Origin: Actinostola sp. cb2023
Taxonomy: Eukaryota; Cnidaria; Anthozoa; Actiniaria; Actinostolidae
Assembly (NCBI GenBank): GCA_033675265.1
Contig: JAUJYZ010001058.1
Span: 368,501-432,500, forward strand
Reading direction: 5' to 3'
Length of the DNA: 64,000 nucleotides
The notes beneath the pieces were generated by a model. The model did not search any database. It was not told the DNA's origin and saw only the letters and a list, made by a program, of their open reading frames with translations. Of this stretch, positions 48,501 through 62,624 are shown one piece after another (positions within the stretch are counted from its first letter, which is position 1; every line of letters starts with the position of its first letter). The position numbers and the translations under genes were made by a program.

Positions 48501-51500
48501 ATGGGGATTCTTCAACAAACATATTTCCTTCTACGAAAGAACTTTCAAATCAAGAGAAGACACAAGAAACTTACTATACAAGAGATCATTGTTCCTATTT
48601 ACTGGATTCTTATTTTACTTATTATCAAGAAAACAGTCAAACTTGAAGTAAAACCAGCCATCGGCGGCAGTGAAATCCCCCGCCAAAACCTCGGACAAGG
48701 AGGACAAGCATGGAATGTCACATGGAACACGAAAGCACTCATTGGTGTTGTCACAAATGGACAAACACTATGCATCGATGTGTTCTCCATGCTCAAGAAA
48801 GTCACATCGGATAGAACTGACTACATCGAGTTTAACACCACCGACCAAATGGTGGAATATTATAAGAAATATGGCGAAAGTACGAGATTAGGTTTGGGTT
48901 TTGTGTTTGAGAAGGACACAAAGTATGGAGTCTCGTACACCATTCATTTTGCTGATGGTATTATACCTGATTTGAAGAGCAAGACCGTTGGGAGAGGTAA
49001 ATTTACTATCAGTATCAGAATAGAGTAGCAATCGATTATGGTTTGTGGTAATAATATGATAACAACATCTAGAATAGAGTGCAAATATGATCGATGCTTG
49101 CATGTTTACATATAAAATGTCAGGGCATGATATTGTTTGAATCACCAGTACGTCTCTGACACACGGTGAATGAGATGATTAGTTCCAAGCTATGACCACA
49201 ATGAGGGTTTGTCACGTAATTTCAAAACTCATAGGACAAAAAAATGATTATCATAGTTGGAAAGAGCTCGTTGAAATTAGTAAAAATGTGAAGTTTGGAA
49301 AAGATCGCTTCACAAATTGCGAAGATATGACTTTTCAAAAATCTAATCCTATTTCAACCACAGGTAGCCCAAGGTATCTATGAGAGGCTTGTTATCGAGC
49401 TGTATATAAGGCTTTGTATGGGTCGACCTTAGGCTCTGGTCGATAACTCCGTAAATAATAAAGCCAATGAACTCTAACCTTCCTGTAGTGTTGTTTGTGT
49501 CGTTGTTGGTCTCTGGTAGCGATTCCAGGTCATTCCGGCGATTTTTAGCTAGTAATAGGGGGAGAGCTAAGCTAAAAATCGCCGGAATGACCTGAAATCG
49601 CTACCAGAGACCAACAACGACAACAATCAGAAAGGAATTATCTATTAAAAATCAAAAGCTGCTTCTGTTAGATTTAAGATGTGACCTCAAGTGACCTCAA
49701 ATACGTTTAAAGACATACCACAGCGTACCTTGAAGAGTCGGATATCTATGCTCATGCACCGACACAAATAGTCTCCCTCGTCACTGAGTGTCTTCTTCTG
49801 GTAGACTTTAAATGTCAAACTCCACACCCCTTGCCCAACCCCTCCCCCCTGGGCTTAAACACAAAACCGCTATAAAAGGGCCTGTGCCAGGCAGTGCTCA
49901 CCTTCAGTTGTCAGCCATCTGTCAAAGTGTTGAGAGCTCTGACAGACACAAAATTTAAATTGAAAAGTGGCCGCAGGTTTCTCAAGAATTTCAAAAATAT
50001 TATTCATTCTTTACATCAAGAACACATATTCCACAATGTTATGACTGGACAATATGTGACTGGATGTCTATAGCTTAGTTTTATTGATGTATGAAACCAT
50101 TACATTTGAATCGTTGATTATTTGAATATTTTGATCTGTAAAGGTGTGAAATGAGGGTGGCCCATTCCCTTTTATAGTACGGTTTTGTGTCTAACATTGA
50201 TAGGTGAGTTACTTTAATTTCATGTAGGGAGTTTATGAAGGCTCGCTGGAATCTCACTTGACCTGTATTCCATGGTCCATTAATTAACCAGCCATCTTAT
50301 TGTCTGTGGTGTGCATTAACACACATCATTGATTACAAACATACATGTATATTATGAACTTCTGTCTTTTTTTTTTCTAAGACAAATGTTATGATGTGAA
50401 GAATATGAACCCTTTTAACTGCCCTGCAAGCCTGTATGTGTCTAAGAATATTGCTTCCCTACAATCAGTCATTGATTCAGCTATCACCAAGGTGAGACGA
50501 ATACTGGTATAATGTACATGTAGTATAATATTTCTATAAATGTTATTACTGATTTGAAATAGGACAAAAATAAGACAATACAGGAGGCTGCACACTAATA
50601 TTGTCCTGGTCGGTTGCACGAAAGGTGAATAGCGTTATCCACCGGATATTGTCCTATCCAATGGATAAAATTTATATTGGATAACTGCATCATTTTTATC
50701 TGTTGGATAAGACTTATCCGGTGGCGCTATTCACCTTTTGTACAACCGCGGGGCCAGCAATAATAAAATGAGTGCAGCTGCTCAAAGTCATGATGCAAAT
50801 TCATGCATAGTTTTTGTAGTAATGGGTTTCCTGGGTTAGAGAGAGACTGGGGATGAAAATGGCTCAATTATATACTCCCCATTCTCCCTCATATTACCAC
50901 AGGTAGCCCAAGGGTCAAGTAGAGATGATGAGCACATGCCAGTACAGTGAGATACATGTATGTCAGATAGAAGCTACAGTAACTCCATATATTGATGGCT
51001 TCATAATGCATGTTAACAAAATTACTGATAATAATAATAATAATAATAATAATTTAGTAATAATTTTGATCTTATATAGTCACAGCTTAAAACTAGTTTT
51101 TATCTCTCTTCAAGGTGTTGGCTGACTTGCCATACTACGTTGTACCAAATATCACTGTCCAAATGATACCAAAGAGAGAGTTCACCCCAGAGATTGGTGG
51201 ATTTTCAACAACCGTACCAATCTACATGGTGATGGCCTTTGCGCCTTATATCGCCATCCTACTGGTCAATCTTGTCGACGAGAAAGAAAAGAAGCACAAG
51301 GAGTTATTAAGGATTATGGGAATGTACGACACAGCATATTGGTTGTCATGGTTCCTAACCTATGCAATCATACTCTTTCTTGCTTGCCTTATTCTAAATG
51401 CTATTGCCGTCCCTACTGGTATCCTAGGCAACAGTAACTTTGTGCTTATGGTGATTATTTTCTTCTTGTTCGGGTTGTCACTGATAATGTTTGCATTCAT

Positions 51501-51949
51501 GCTCACCCCTTTGTTCAAGAAGTCGATGACAGCAGGTGTTGTTGCTAACTTAAGTACTATTGTATTTGGTGTTCTTGTAATCCCACTGAGGTTGCCAAAC
51601 GTACCAAATTATGGGAAATGGTTGGCTTGTCTACTCTCACCAACGGCATTTGCAATGACTCTCACAGAGGTAGGTTTTTGAAATCTGATTATCTGTCAAT
51701 CTCAATATCACCACAATCACCTGAACACTATCCTCATAATCATCATCATCACCATAATCATCATCATCAACACCATCATAATTAACACCATCAATCATCA
51801 CAATCATCATCATCATCAACACCATATCATCACCATCATCATAATAATCATCATCAACACCATATCATCACCATCATTATTATCATCAGCAACACTATCA
51901 TCATCATCACCTTTATTTTATTTTATTATTTATTTTTATCACTAAATAA

Positions 51950-51980
<31 letters not shown>

Positions 51981-54900
51981 AACACCTTCATCACCACCAC
52001 CAACACCTTCACATTATTATTATCATCATCACCACCACCATCATCATGCATGATTCATACCACATTATCACCACCACCAGCACTATCACAACTATCATCA
52101 CCAATACTATTAATACTATCATCACATCATCATCATTATCATCATCAGCAACATCATTGTTAATATCAGCACCACTTGACGTTCATCATCATCATCATCA
52201 CCAGCACTATCACAACTATCATCACCAATACTATTAATACTATCATCACGTACATCATCATCATCATCAGCATCAGCAACATCATTGTTATTATCAGCAC
52301 CATTTGACGTTCATCATCATCATCATCACCAGCACTATCACAATTATCATCACCAATACTATTAATACTATCATCACATCATCATCATTATCATCATCAG
52401 CAACATCATTGTTATTATCAGCACCACTTGACGTTCATCATCATCATCATCACCAGCACTATCACAATTATCATCACCAATACTATTAATACTATCATCA
52501 CATCATCATCATTATCATCATCAGCAACATCATTGTTATTATCAGCACCACTTGACGTTCATCGTCACCATTACCTTATTTGTCTTCAACTTGTTGGTAG
52601 AGTAATGTTGATATAAAATAATGAATTGTTTATCCATTTTAATAGGCCACTGATACAACAGGTCTTCATTTTGATAACCTGTCAACAAAAGGTGCTTTCC
52701 CAGCAAGTAATGCACTCATTATGATCATCGTCGACATCTTTCTATACCTCTTTCTGGCTCTGTATCTTGATGCCGTCATTCCAGCAGAGTATGGCAAGAG
52801 AAGACCACCATATTTCATTTTCTTACCATCATTCTGGAAAAGTGTCTTTTGCAACAATAACCAATTAACTAAAGGACATGAGTTGTCCAGACAGCTGTCT
52901 GCGAGAGGAATCCAGAATATGGACGATGTGGAACCAGTAGGGAATGAAATGATTGGCAAAGAAGCAATAAGGTAAAGTACTGTATATATGTCTTACTTTC
53001 CTGTCCTTTCCTTCTCTTTCCTTTCTTTTCTCATCTCTTCTCCCCTTCACTCCCCTCCTCACTCCCCTTCCTTTCTGTTCAATTCCCTCTCCTTTTCTCT
53101 TCTCTTCTTTTCATGCCTCTTTCACTTCTCTCAAATACTTTCCTTCTATTTATGTGTACAGCATTCGCAAGCTAAGGAAAGTCTTCCATGGTAAAGAAGA
53201 TGTTGTTGCTGTTGATGGTAAGCTGCAACTAAACTGATTGATTGATTGATTGACTGATTGATTGATTGATTGTTTGATTGTTTGATAGATTGTTTTTTTG
53301 TTTGATTGATTGACTGATTGTTTGATTGACTGACTGATTGATTGATTGATTGACTGATTGATAAATTGTTTGATTGTTTGATTGACTGATTGATTGACTG
53401 ATTGTTTGTTTGATTGATTGTTTGATTGAGTCTAAGTGTTTTTATTGAAAATTTCAGCATGTGATTTATCATGATTTATCTGTCTGTCTTTAGACTTTAG
53501 CATGGATATCTATGAGGGCCAAGTTACCGCGTTGCTGGGTCATAATGGAGCAGGGAAGACAACATTAATAGCAGCCTTGACAGGCATGATTGACCCTACG
53601 TGTGGGACTGCAATGATCTATGGGAAGGATATATCTGATCCTGATCAAATGACTCAAATACGAAGAGATATTGGTGCGTTTATATATGTTGTGATTATTA
53701 TGGTATCAGCATCGTCATCACATTGTTATTATTGTACATGTAGTTGTTGCTGCTGCTGCTGTCGTTGTTGATGTTGTCACCATCATTTTGCTGTTGTGTG
53801 TGTTAATTATTGTGTCTATATTATTATTGTTGTTGTTGTTGATGGTGCTTTTATAGGCTTTGTTGTGTCAGTTTTCCCTAAAAAAACAACAACAATACAA
53901 ACTTGTTTCACCAGGTGTCTGCCCGCAACAAGATGTACTTTTTGAGTACATTACTGTACGAGAACACTTGGAGTTGTTTGCAGGTCTGAAGGGTGTCCCA
54001 AAAGAAGAACAAAAATCCATGATTGCATCTGTCATCAAAGACATTGGCCTGGTAGACAAAGCAGATGACATTGCTAAGAACCTCAGTGGTGGACAGAAGA
54101 GAAAACTTTGTGTAGGGATTTCTCTTATTGGTAACCCTAAGGTAGGTTTTAGCCTGCTAGCTGGGTGTGACAGTGGAGGGGGAGGAGCCAAAGGGAGGAG
54201 GGTGTCCTAGCTTTCCACCAAAATTTCAGTTTTGCACATAATTGAGGAAACTTTTATGGGTGAAAATATCATTAAGAATATGTTAAAATGATGCTTTTAT
54301 TTGTGCATTATTGCACCCTGTTTGCAACCCTCTCCCTACTCCACTGTCAAACCTACACAGATACATTACATTGCCGTGATAATATTTTCATTGAATCACT
54401 AAGATAGATAGAGAGAGAGAGAATCGTTTAGGTATTAAAGCTAATTGGAGTCACTAGTACTATAACAAAAATAACTACATAAAATAAGATAAAGAGTGTG
54501 TAAATATAAATATTATTTATTATCATATGACCTGTACGGCCCCACACTTGCGCTTGCAATAAAACCATTGAAAAAAGTCACGTGATGGGGTTCGGACGTG
54601 ATGGCATAAGCTGGTCCAGAAAAAAATCGTATTTCATTGGAAAAAGAGGGTCGGGTGGATCATATGATTAAAAAAAAAATCGTATGATAAAATGCTTATT
54701 GAATGAGTCGGACGGGAAAATCTTTGGCTGTCACTCAGTCAATAATTACATAATGCCTACTCGGCATTGAGTGAAGGCTCGGTTACCTTTCAAGATGGCT
54801 TCTATAATATGTGTATTTCTTCTAGGTATTATTTCTGGATGAACCAACCAGTGGAATGGATCCATACTCCAGGCGTAACATGTGGTCACTCTTACAAAAA

Positions 54901-57900
54901 CAGTCCAAAGACAAAGTTGTTTTGTTGACGACACACTTTATGGATGAGGCAGACATCTTGGCAGGTTAGAGACAACTTTAATGATTTTCAGTCAAATGAT
55001 GATTGGGAATGATGATGATGATAACAGTATCATAAGTACGGCTTATGGTTATCATCAACTGATGATTGGGAATGATGATGATGATAACAGTATCATAAGT
55101 ACGGCTTATGGTTATCATCAACTGATGATTGGGAATGATGATGATGATAACTAAAAATATTATTTATTATTATAACAGTATCATAAGTACAGCTTATGGT
55201 TATCATCAACTGATGATTGGGAATGATGATGATGATAACAGTATCATAAGTACAGCTTACGGTTATCATCAACTGATGATTGGGAATGATGATGATGATA
55301 ACTAAAATATTATTATTATTATTATAACAGTATCATAAGTACAGCTTATGGTTATCATCAACTGATGATTGGGAATGATGATGATGATAACAGTATCATA
55401 AGTACGGCTTATGGTTATCATCAACTGATGATTGGGAATGATGATGATGATAACTAAAATATTATTATTATTATAACAGTATCATAAGTACAGCTTATGG
55501 TTATCATCAACTGATGATTGGGAATGATGATGATGATAACAGTATCATAAGTACGGCTTATGGTTATCATCAACTGATGATTGGGAATGATGATGATGAT
55601 AACTAAAATATATTATTATTATTATTATAACAGTATCATAAGTACGGCTTATGGTTATCATCAACTGATGATTGGGAATGATGATGATGATAACTAAAAT
55701 ATTATTATTATTATTATAACAGTATCATAAGTACAGCTTATGGTTATCATCAACTGATGATTGGGAATGATGATGATGATAACAGTATCATAAGTACGGC
55801 TTATGGTTATCATCAACTGATGATTGGGAATGATGATGATGATAACTAAAATATTATTATTATTATTATAACAGTATCATAAGTACGGCTTATGGTTATC
55901 ATCAACTGATGATTGGGAATGATGATGATGATAACTAAAATATTATTATTATTATTATAACAGTATCATAAGTACAGCTTATGGTTATCATCAACTGATG
56001 ATTGGGAATGATGATGATGATAACATGTTGGCATTATTACAATATTGATCATGGTGCTGATGTGTGCTGATATATTTTCCTATTATTTACAACAGACTAC
56101 AAAGCCATTATGTCAAAAGGCAAATTACGATGCGCAGGATCGTCACTTTTCCTTAAGAACCGCTTTGGGATTGGATATCATCTCACGTAAGAACTACATA
56201 AATAAATCATTACTTCACTTTATTAAATACTTGAGTTCTTAATATTCAAAAGCTAGCTTTCTTCTTGTGAGCCATCTTCTCGTGAGCCAATCACAAAGTG
56301 AAGGTGTCTGCCAATCAAACTGCGGACGTACGAGTTGGAATAAGGCGCGAAACATTTGAATGGCTTTTACTAGATGATTTGCATGCAATTAAAGCTAAGA
56401 TTCTTTCAGGCAATGTTTTGAAAGGAACTGCAGAAGTGTTTTATAGTCACTTGGCAGATTTCGTTATTGAAGTTCACTTATATAATTTAGTAGAATTTAA
56501 AGCATTTTCGGAATGATATTCTTTCCATAATGATTTCAATTGTAATCGTTTTTCATTCACAACAGTATGGCTGTATCAGATGACTGTGAATGCGATGCTC
56601 TTGTGAGCCTGGTAAAGAGTCACGTGGAAGGAGCTGCATTGATTCGTCATCACGGTCGAGAGTTGGCTTTCTCTCTGCCAATGGAGCAAGTCGCCAATTT
56701 TTCAAGTAAAGTGAATTTTATCTTGGACACTCTTGTACACAGTGTATATAAATGTTAGCCGGCCATGATCTTTCTTGTTACAGTGGACTCGGCGGTCAAA
56801 TCAAAGCGGGTTTTCATATAAAGCGTACCCTTTTCTTTTGTTTCTTTTTTGTGTGGAATTAACTCAGAAAAGCAACATCTGAAAACAAATTGAAAAGCAC
56901 AGACAAATATGAAAAACTAGGAAAGTCACCTGCCTTTTCTTGTCTTTGAGATAGATCTGATACTATCTCCGTGACCAAAAACCAGCGAGAGCTGGGAAAG
57001 ACAATGCACAATTAATGCATGTACAGAAAAGGAGAAAAGACAATTTCAATAAAATTAGATAAAAAGATAAGCAACTTTATGCAATTCAATTTCTCTTGAA
57101 AACAACATACATGTACACTTACACAATGTACACTTACACTATGTACACTTACACAACACAGAAAGACACGCAAAGATAAATGGCAACCAGTCGTTGCATT
57201 ATGCATTTTAATTTGTTGTTCAACTACGTGTTTTTGTTTTGTAGAACTTTTTTCAACTCTGGAAGACCAAAATGATGGCGAAGAAGGATCTGCTGCAAGT
57301 CAGCTTGGTGTTGCTAGCTATGGCGTCTCCATGACGACGCTGGAGGAGGTCTTTCTTCAACTTGAAGACACGATGGAAGGAGATACGAAAGAAAACGACC
57401 AACCGAAAACCGAAAATGTGTCAGGATCGTTAGAAGTTCTTGTTCCTAAGATATCTGCCTCACAATCCAGTAATCTACATCATACTGGTGTTGAACTCGA
57501 TTGCCGTGAGGTCAAGAAGGAAACTGGTTCAAGGAAGGCCATAGGGCAGTTACTGGGTCTGTTGAAGGTAAGAGGGGCATGCTACTACTGAGCTAGTTAA
57601 CTCTATTCTATCACTTCCTATTGTAATATATGTGCGTTGTAATTGTCAGAAGGAAGTTTGATAGCAGTGTGCAACTAACTCTTCCTGAATATTGCTTAGT
57701 GTTAATCAGCTGTTAAAAGTCTTTGAATCTCATTATGCACCTTCAAATGACGGGCAAACAGTGCCCTCCATATGAAACTCCCTCACGAGATCGGATATTA
57801 TATGTACAATTAGCATGATACATGACGTGTTGCATTACTTGCTTCCCAATTCTTAACACATGTTTATTTTTTATTTCACATTTGAATTCCTTTTGATGTT

Positions 57901-60900
57901 TGCTGCAGATAAACTGGCTGCAATCCATTCGTAGTCCAATGAAAATCTTTTTCATGATTCTCCTTCCGCCCATCCTGCTGATCGTTGGTTTGGTGTTGAT
58001 GAAAACCAACAGCTCGAGCACCAAATATGAGCTGTCACGTGTCCACATCTCACCAGATCTCTACCTCACCCCTGCCAGTACTGACAAATATGCCACGCCC
58101 TTGCTGTTCCAAAACTCCACTGGCGAGTCTGTTGATGATGTTTTAGAGTTTTTAAAGGATTACAAGATTGATGTTGAAACGGTGAAGTCTGTGGCCGACT
58201 ACTTGAATATTTCAAGCAAGGTGAAGCCTTACCGAGGACTTGGTCTTCAAACCATTACATTCCCACGAGCACAGAACATGTCAGCCAAAGTAAGTTCTTT
58301 GTTTTTTGTAATGTAGTGCACCATACTGAGCACTCGTAACGATTACGGGTACAACTTTTCCTGTACAATAAGTGTGTTGAATTTCGTAAGTCAGACCACT
58401 GAACACTGGAAAAAAAAACACTCTCTTGGCTTGTGTAAATTCTGTGTAGATATCGTGTATATTCTGTGTAAATTTACAAAACCATGTAAATCTAATTTGC
58501 ACGGAATTTACACCGGCTAAGAGCGTACACGCTCTGTAAATGCACCCGTAAGTTACGAGAACAACAAGCACGTTTTGTACAGCACCTTTATATACAACTG
58601 GTCTGATATGTTCATTATATTTCTATTGATGTTTTTACAGCCAAACCTTGGTTCTCGCTTCCTTCTACGCTACAATGATACCATGGTGCACTCTATTCCC
58701 GTTGGTGTCAACCTAATTACGTCATTATTTAACATGTACGCCTTGAAAGCACAGAATAAAACAGCACGGCCAATCAGGACTTTCTTCCAGCAATTCCCAG
58801 GCTTGAAACCCAAGTGGCAGTACGATAACAATGCTTTTATTTCAGTCATGTTAATTGGCTTAGCTTTCGTTATATTTCCGGGTTCGTTTGCCATCACGAT
58901 TGTCGCTCAGAGACAGGTAAATTGTGATAGCTTTGTCATGCTCGCAGCTGGGTAGCTTAGTGCATCGGGGTTGGTTGGGTCTTCAGGCTCGTAGCTGGGT
59001 AGCTTAGTGCATGGGGGTTGGTTGGGTCTTCAGGCTCGTAGCTGGGTAGCTTAGTGCATGGGGGTTGGTTGGGTCTTCAGGCTCGTAGCTGGGTAGCTTA
59101 GTGCATGGGGGTTGGTTGGGTCTTCAGGCTCGTAGCTGGGTAGCTTAGTGCATGGTGGTTGGTTGGGTCTTCAGGCTCGTAGCTGGGTAGCTTAGTGCAT
59201 GGGGGTTGGTTGGGTCTTCAGGCTCGTAGCTGGGTAGCTTAGTGCATGGGGGTTGGTTGGGTCTTCAGGCTCGTAGCTGGGTAGCTTAGTGCATGGGGGT
59301 TGGTTGGGTCTTCAGGCTCGTAGCTGGGTAGCTTAGTGCATGGTGGTTGGTTGGGTCTTCAGGCTCGTAGCTGGGTAGCTCCTAGTGCATGGGGGTTGGT
59401 TGGGTCTTCAGGCTCGTAGCTGGGTAGCTTAGTGCATGGGGATTGGTTGGGTTTTCCGGCTCGTAGCTGGGTAGCTTAGTGCATCGGGGTTGGTTGGGTC
59501 TTCAGGCTCGTAGCTGGGTAGCTTAGTGCATGGGGATTGGTTGGGTTTTCCGGCTCGTAGCTGGGTAGCTTAGTGCATCGGGGTTGGTTGGGTCTTCAGG
59601 CTCGTAGCTGGGTAGCTTAGTGCATGGGGGTTGGTTGGGTGTTCAGGCTCGTAGCTGGGTAGCTTAGTGCATGGGGGTTGGTTGGGTCTTCAGGCTCGTA
59701 GCTGGGTAGCTTAGTGCATGGGGGTTGGTTGGGTCTTCAGGCTCGTAGCTGGGTAGCTTAGTGCATGGGGGTTGGTTGGGTCTTCAGGCTCGTAGCTGGG
59801 TAGCTTAGTACATGGGGGTTGGTTGGGTCTTCAGGCTCGTAGCTGGGTAGCTTAGTGCATGGGGGTTGGTTGGGTCTTCAGGCTCGTAGCTGGGTAGCTT
59901 AGTGCATGGGGGTTGGTTGGGTCTTCAGGCTCGTAGCTGGGTAGCTTAGTGCATGGGGGTTGGTTGGGTCTTCAGGCTCGTAGCTGGGTAGCTTAGTGCA
60001 TGGTGGTTGGTTGGGTCTTCAGGCTCGTAGCTGGGTAGCTTAGTGCATGGGGGTTGGTTGGGTCTTCAGGCTCGTAGCTGGGTAGCTTAGTGCATGGGGG
60101 TTGGTTGGGTCTTCAGGCTCGTAGCTGGGTAGCTTAGTGCATGGGGGTTGGTTGGGTCTTCAGGCTCGTAGCTGGGTAGCTTAGTGCATGGGGGTTGGTT
60201 GGGTCTTCAGGCTCGTAGCTGAGTAGCTTAGTGCATGGGGGTTGGTTGGGTCTTCAGGCTCGTAGCTGGGTAGCTTAGTGCATGGGGGTTGGTTGGGTCT
60301 TCAGGCTCGTAGCTGGGTAGCTTAGTGCATGGGGGTTGGTTGGGTCTTCAGGCTCGTAGCTGGGTAGCTTAGTGCATGGGGGTTGGTTGGGTCTTCAGGC
60401 TCGTAGCTGGGTAGCTTAGTGCATGGGGGTTGGTTGGGTCTTCAGGCTCGTAGCTGGGTAGCTTAGTGCATGGGGGTTGGTTGGGTCTTCAGGCTCGTAG
60501 CTGGGTAGCTTCATGGGAGTTGGTTGGTATTGATATTCCATGCAAGGAATGGATTGTCGTAGAAGGCTTACTGGTTAGTCTGTTTGTCTTCTTGGCATTT
60601 GTGCGTGTGCACATAATTTGTACTGAGTACATTGACTGTATTCGCTTGGTACATGCACACAAATTCACAACAGTCCAAAGCAGAAGCCAGGGATCGATGA
60701 CTTGCGGACAATAACCACAATGTTTCTTCACATCAACAGATAGGTGCCCGTCATCTTCTCCGTATATCAGGCGTCTCGACGTTCATCTATTGGCTGTACT
60801 TGTTCATCAGTGATGCTATCGTGTTTATCATTCCAGTAGTATTGATGTTGATATTGATACCAGCAGTGGGTGTAACATCTCTAGCGTCAAGTGCTGCCAT

Positions 60901-62582
60901 GGGTTGTCTGGTCATCAGTGTATTACTGTACATACCATCAGGAATCTTGTTCTCCTACTGTCTGTCGTTTATGTTTGACAAGTGGGAAACATGTCAACAA
61001 GTACTTCCAACAGTCTTCACTTACGTAAGTCATTTGTTCAAGCGATGACCCCTCCCTCCCTCCATTCGCCCAGTCCCCCTCTCTCTTCTAAAAAAATGGA
61101 ATATAGCAAAAACCTGCGTATAAGCCGCACCCGATTATATATAAAAGGATGTGGTTTATACACAAGTGTTTGCAGTAGTCGTCTAACTTGTGATGTTGTT
61201 TTGTAGTGTGGTTTGCTTCCATTCGTTGCTGTGTCTTTAGTGGATATGTTAGCTAATCCAGACACTGCTCTGATACTTCACTACGTGTTCTCGGTCATTG
61301 ACCCTATTTATGGTATCATTGGTGCCTTGTACTTCATCAATAGAGTAAGTTTTTACCTGTCTCCCATTACCTAATTGTATACAGCTAATTCAGAAAACGT
61401 TGTCGGCGATCGACTTCAAGCGTACGCAACTAGACCGTAAAGGAGTATGGGTAAAAATCAATGAGTCTATAAATACACTATCAAAAAGGAATGTCTCTCA
61501 TGGAATATGAATCATATCTGCTTGTGTTTCCTTGTTTTAAAACGCGTAGGCATACATTTACAGATTCACCTGCCATTGTCATCAAATACGAAAAGCATGC
61601 AAGCGAATTATCATATCTACCCATACTCCCTTTCGGTCTAGTCGCGTAGGCTTGAAGTCGATCGCCGACAACGTTTTCTGAATTAGCTGTATACCACAAG
61701 GACAGGGTACCCAATCATCAGCTCACCACAGGGTACCTAATCATCAGCTCACCACAGGGTACCCAATCATCAGCTCACCACAGGGTACCCATTCATCAGT
61801 TCACCACAGGGTACCCATTCATCAGCTCACCACAGGGTACCCAATCATCAGCTCACCACAGGGTACCCAATCATCAGCTCACCACAGGGTACCCAATCAG
61901 TTCACCACAGGGTACCTAATCATCAGCTCACCACAAGGTACCCAATCATCAGCTCACCACAGGGTACCCAATCATCAGCTCACCACAGGGTACCCAATCA
62001 TCAGCTCACCACAGGGTACCCATTCATCAGTTCACCACAGGGTACCCATTCATCAGCTCACCACAGGGTACCCAATCATCAGCTCACCACAGGGTACCCA
62101 ATCATCAGCTCACCACAGGGTACCCAATCATCAGCTCACCACAGGGTATCCAATCATCAGCTCACCACAGGGTACCCAATCATCAGCTCACCACAGGGTA
62201 CCCAATCATCAGCTCACCACAGGGTACCCAATCATCAGCTCACCACAGGGTACCCAATCATCAGCTCACCACAGGGTACCCAATCATCAGCTCACCACAG
62301 GGTACCCAATCATCAGCTCACCACAGAGTACCCAATCATCAGCTCACCACAGGGTACCCAATCATCAGCTCACCACAGGGTACCCAATCATCAGCTCACC
62401 ACAGGGTACCCAATCATCAGCTCACCACAGGGTACCCAATCATCAGCTCACCACAGGGTACCTAATCATCAGCTCATCATAGGTTACCGAATAGTATTTA
62501 ATTAGGGACCACAGGTTTCCTAATACAGATTTGTTTTTGTATAACTAGGACATTACCCTACGTACAGTACGTAAAATTAGCT

Positions 62583-62624
<42 letters not shown>

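Noticed and set aside
53146..53472. 108-codon minus-strand frame rich in NQSINQ
   Set aside because: It is the complement of the GATT repeat in an ABC transporter intron.
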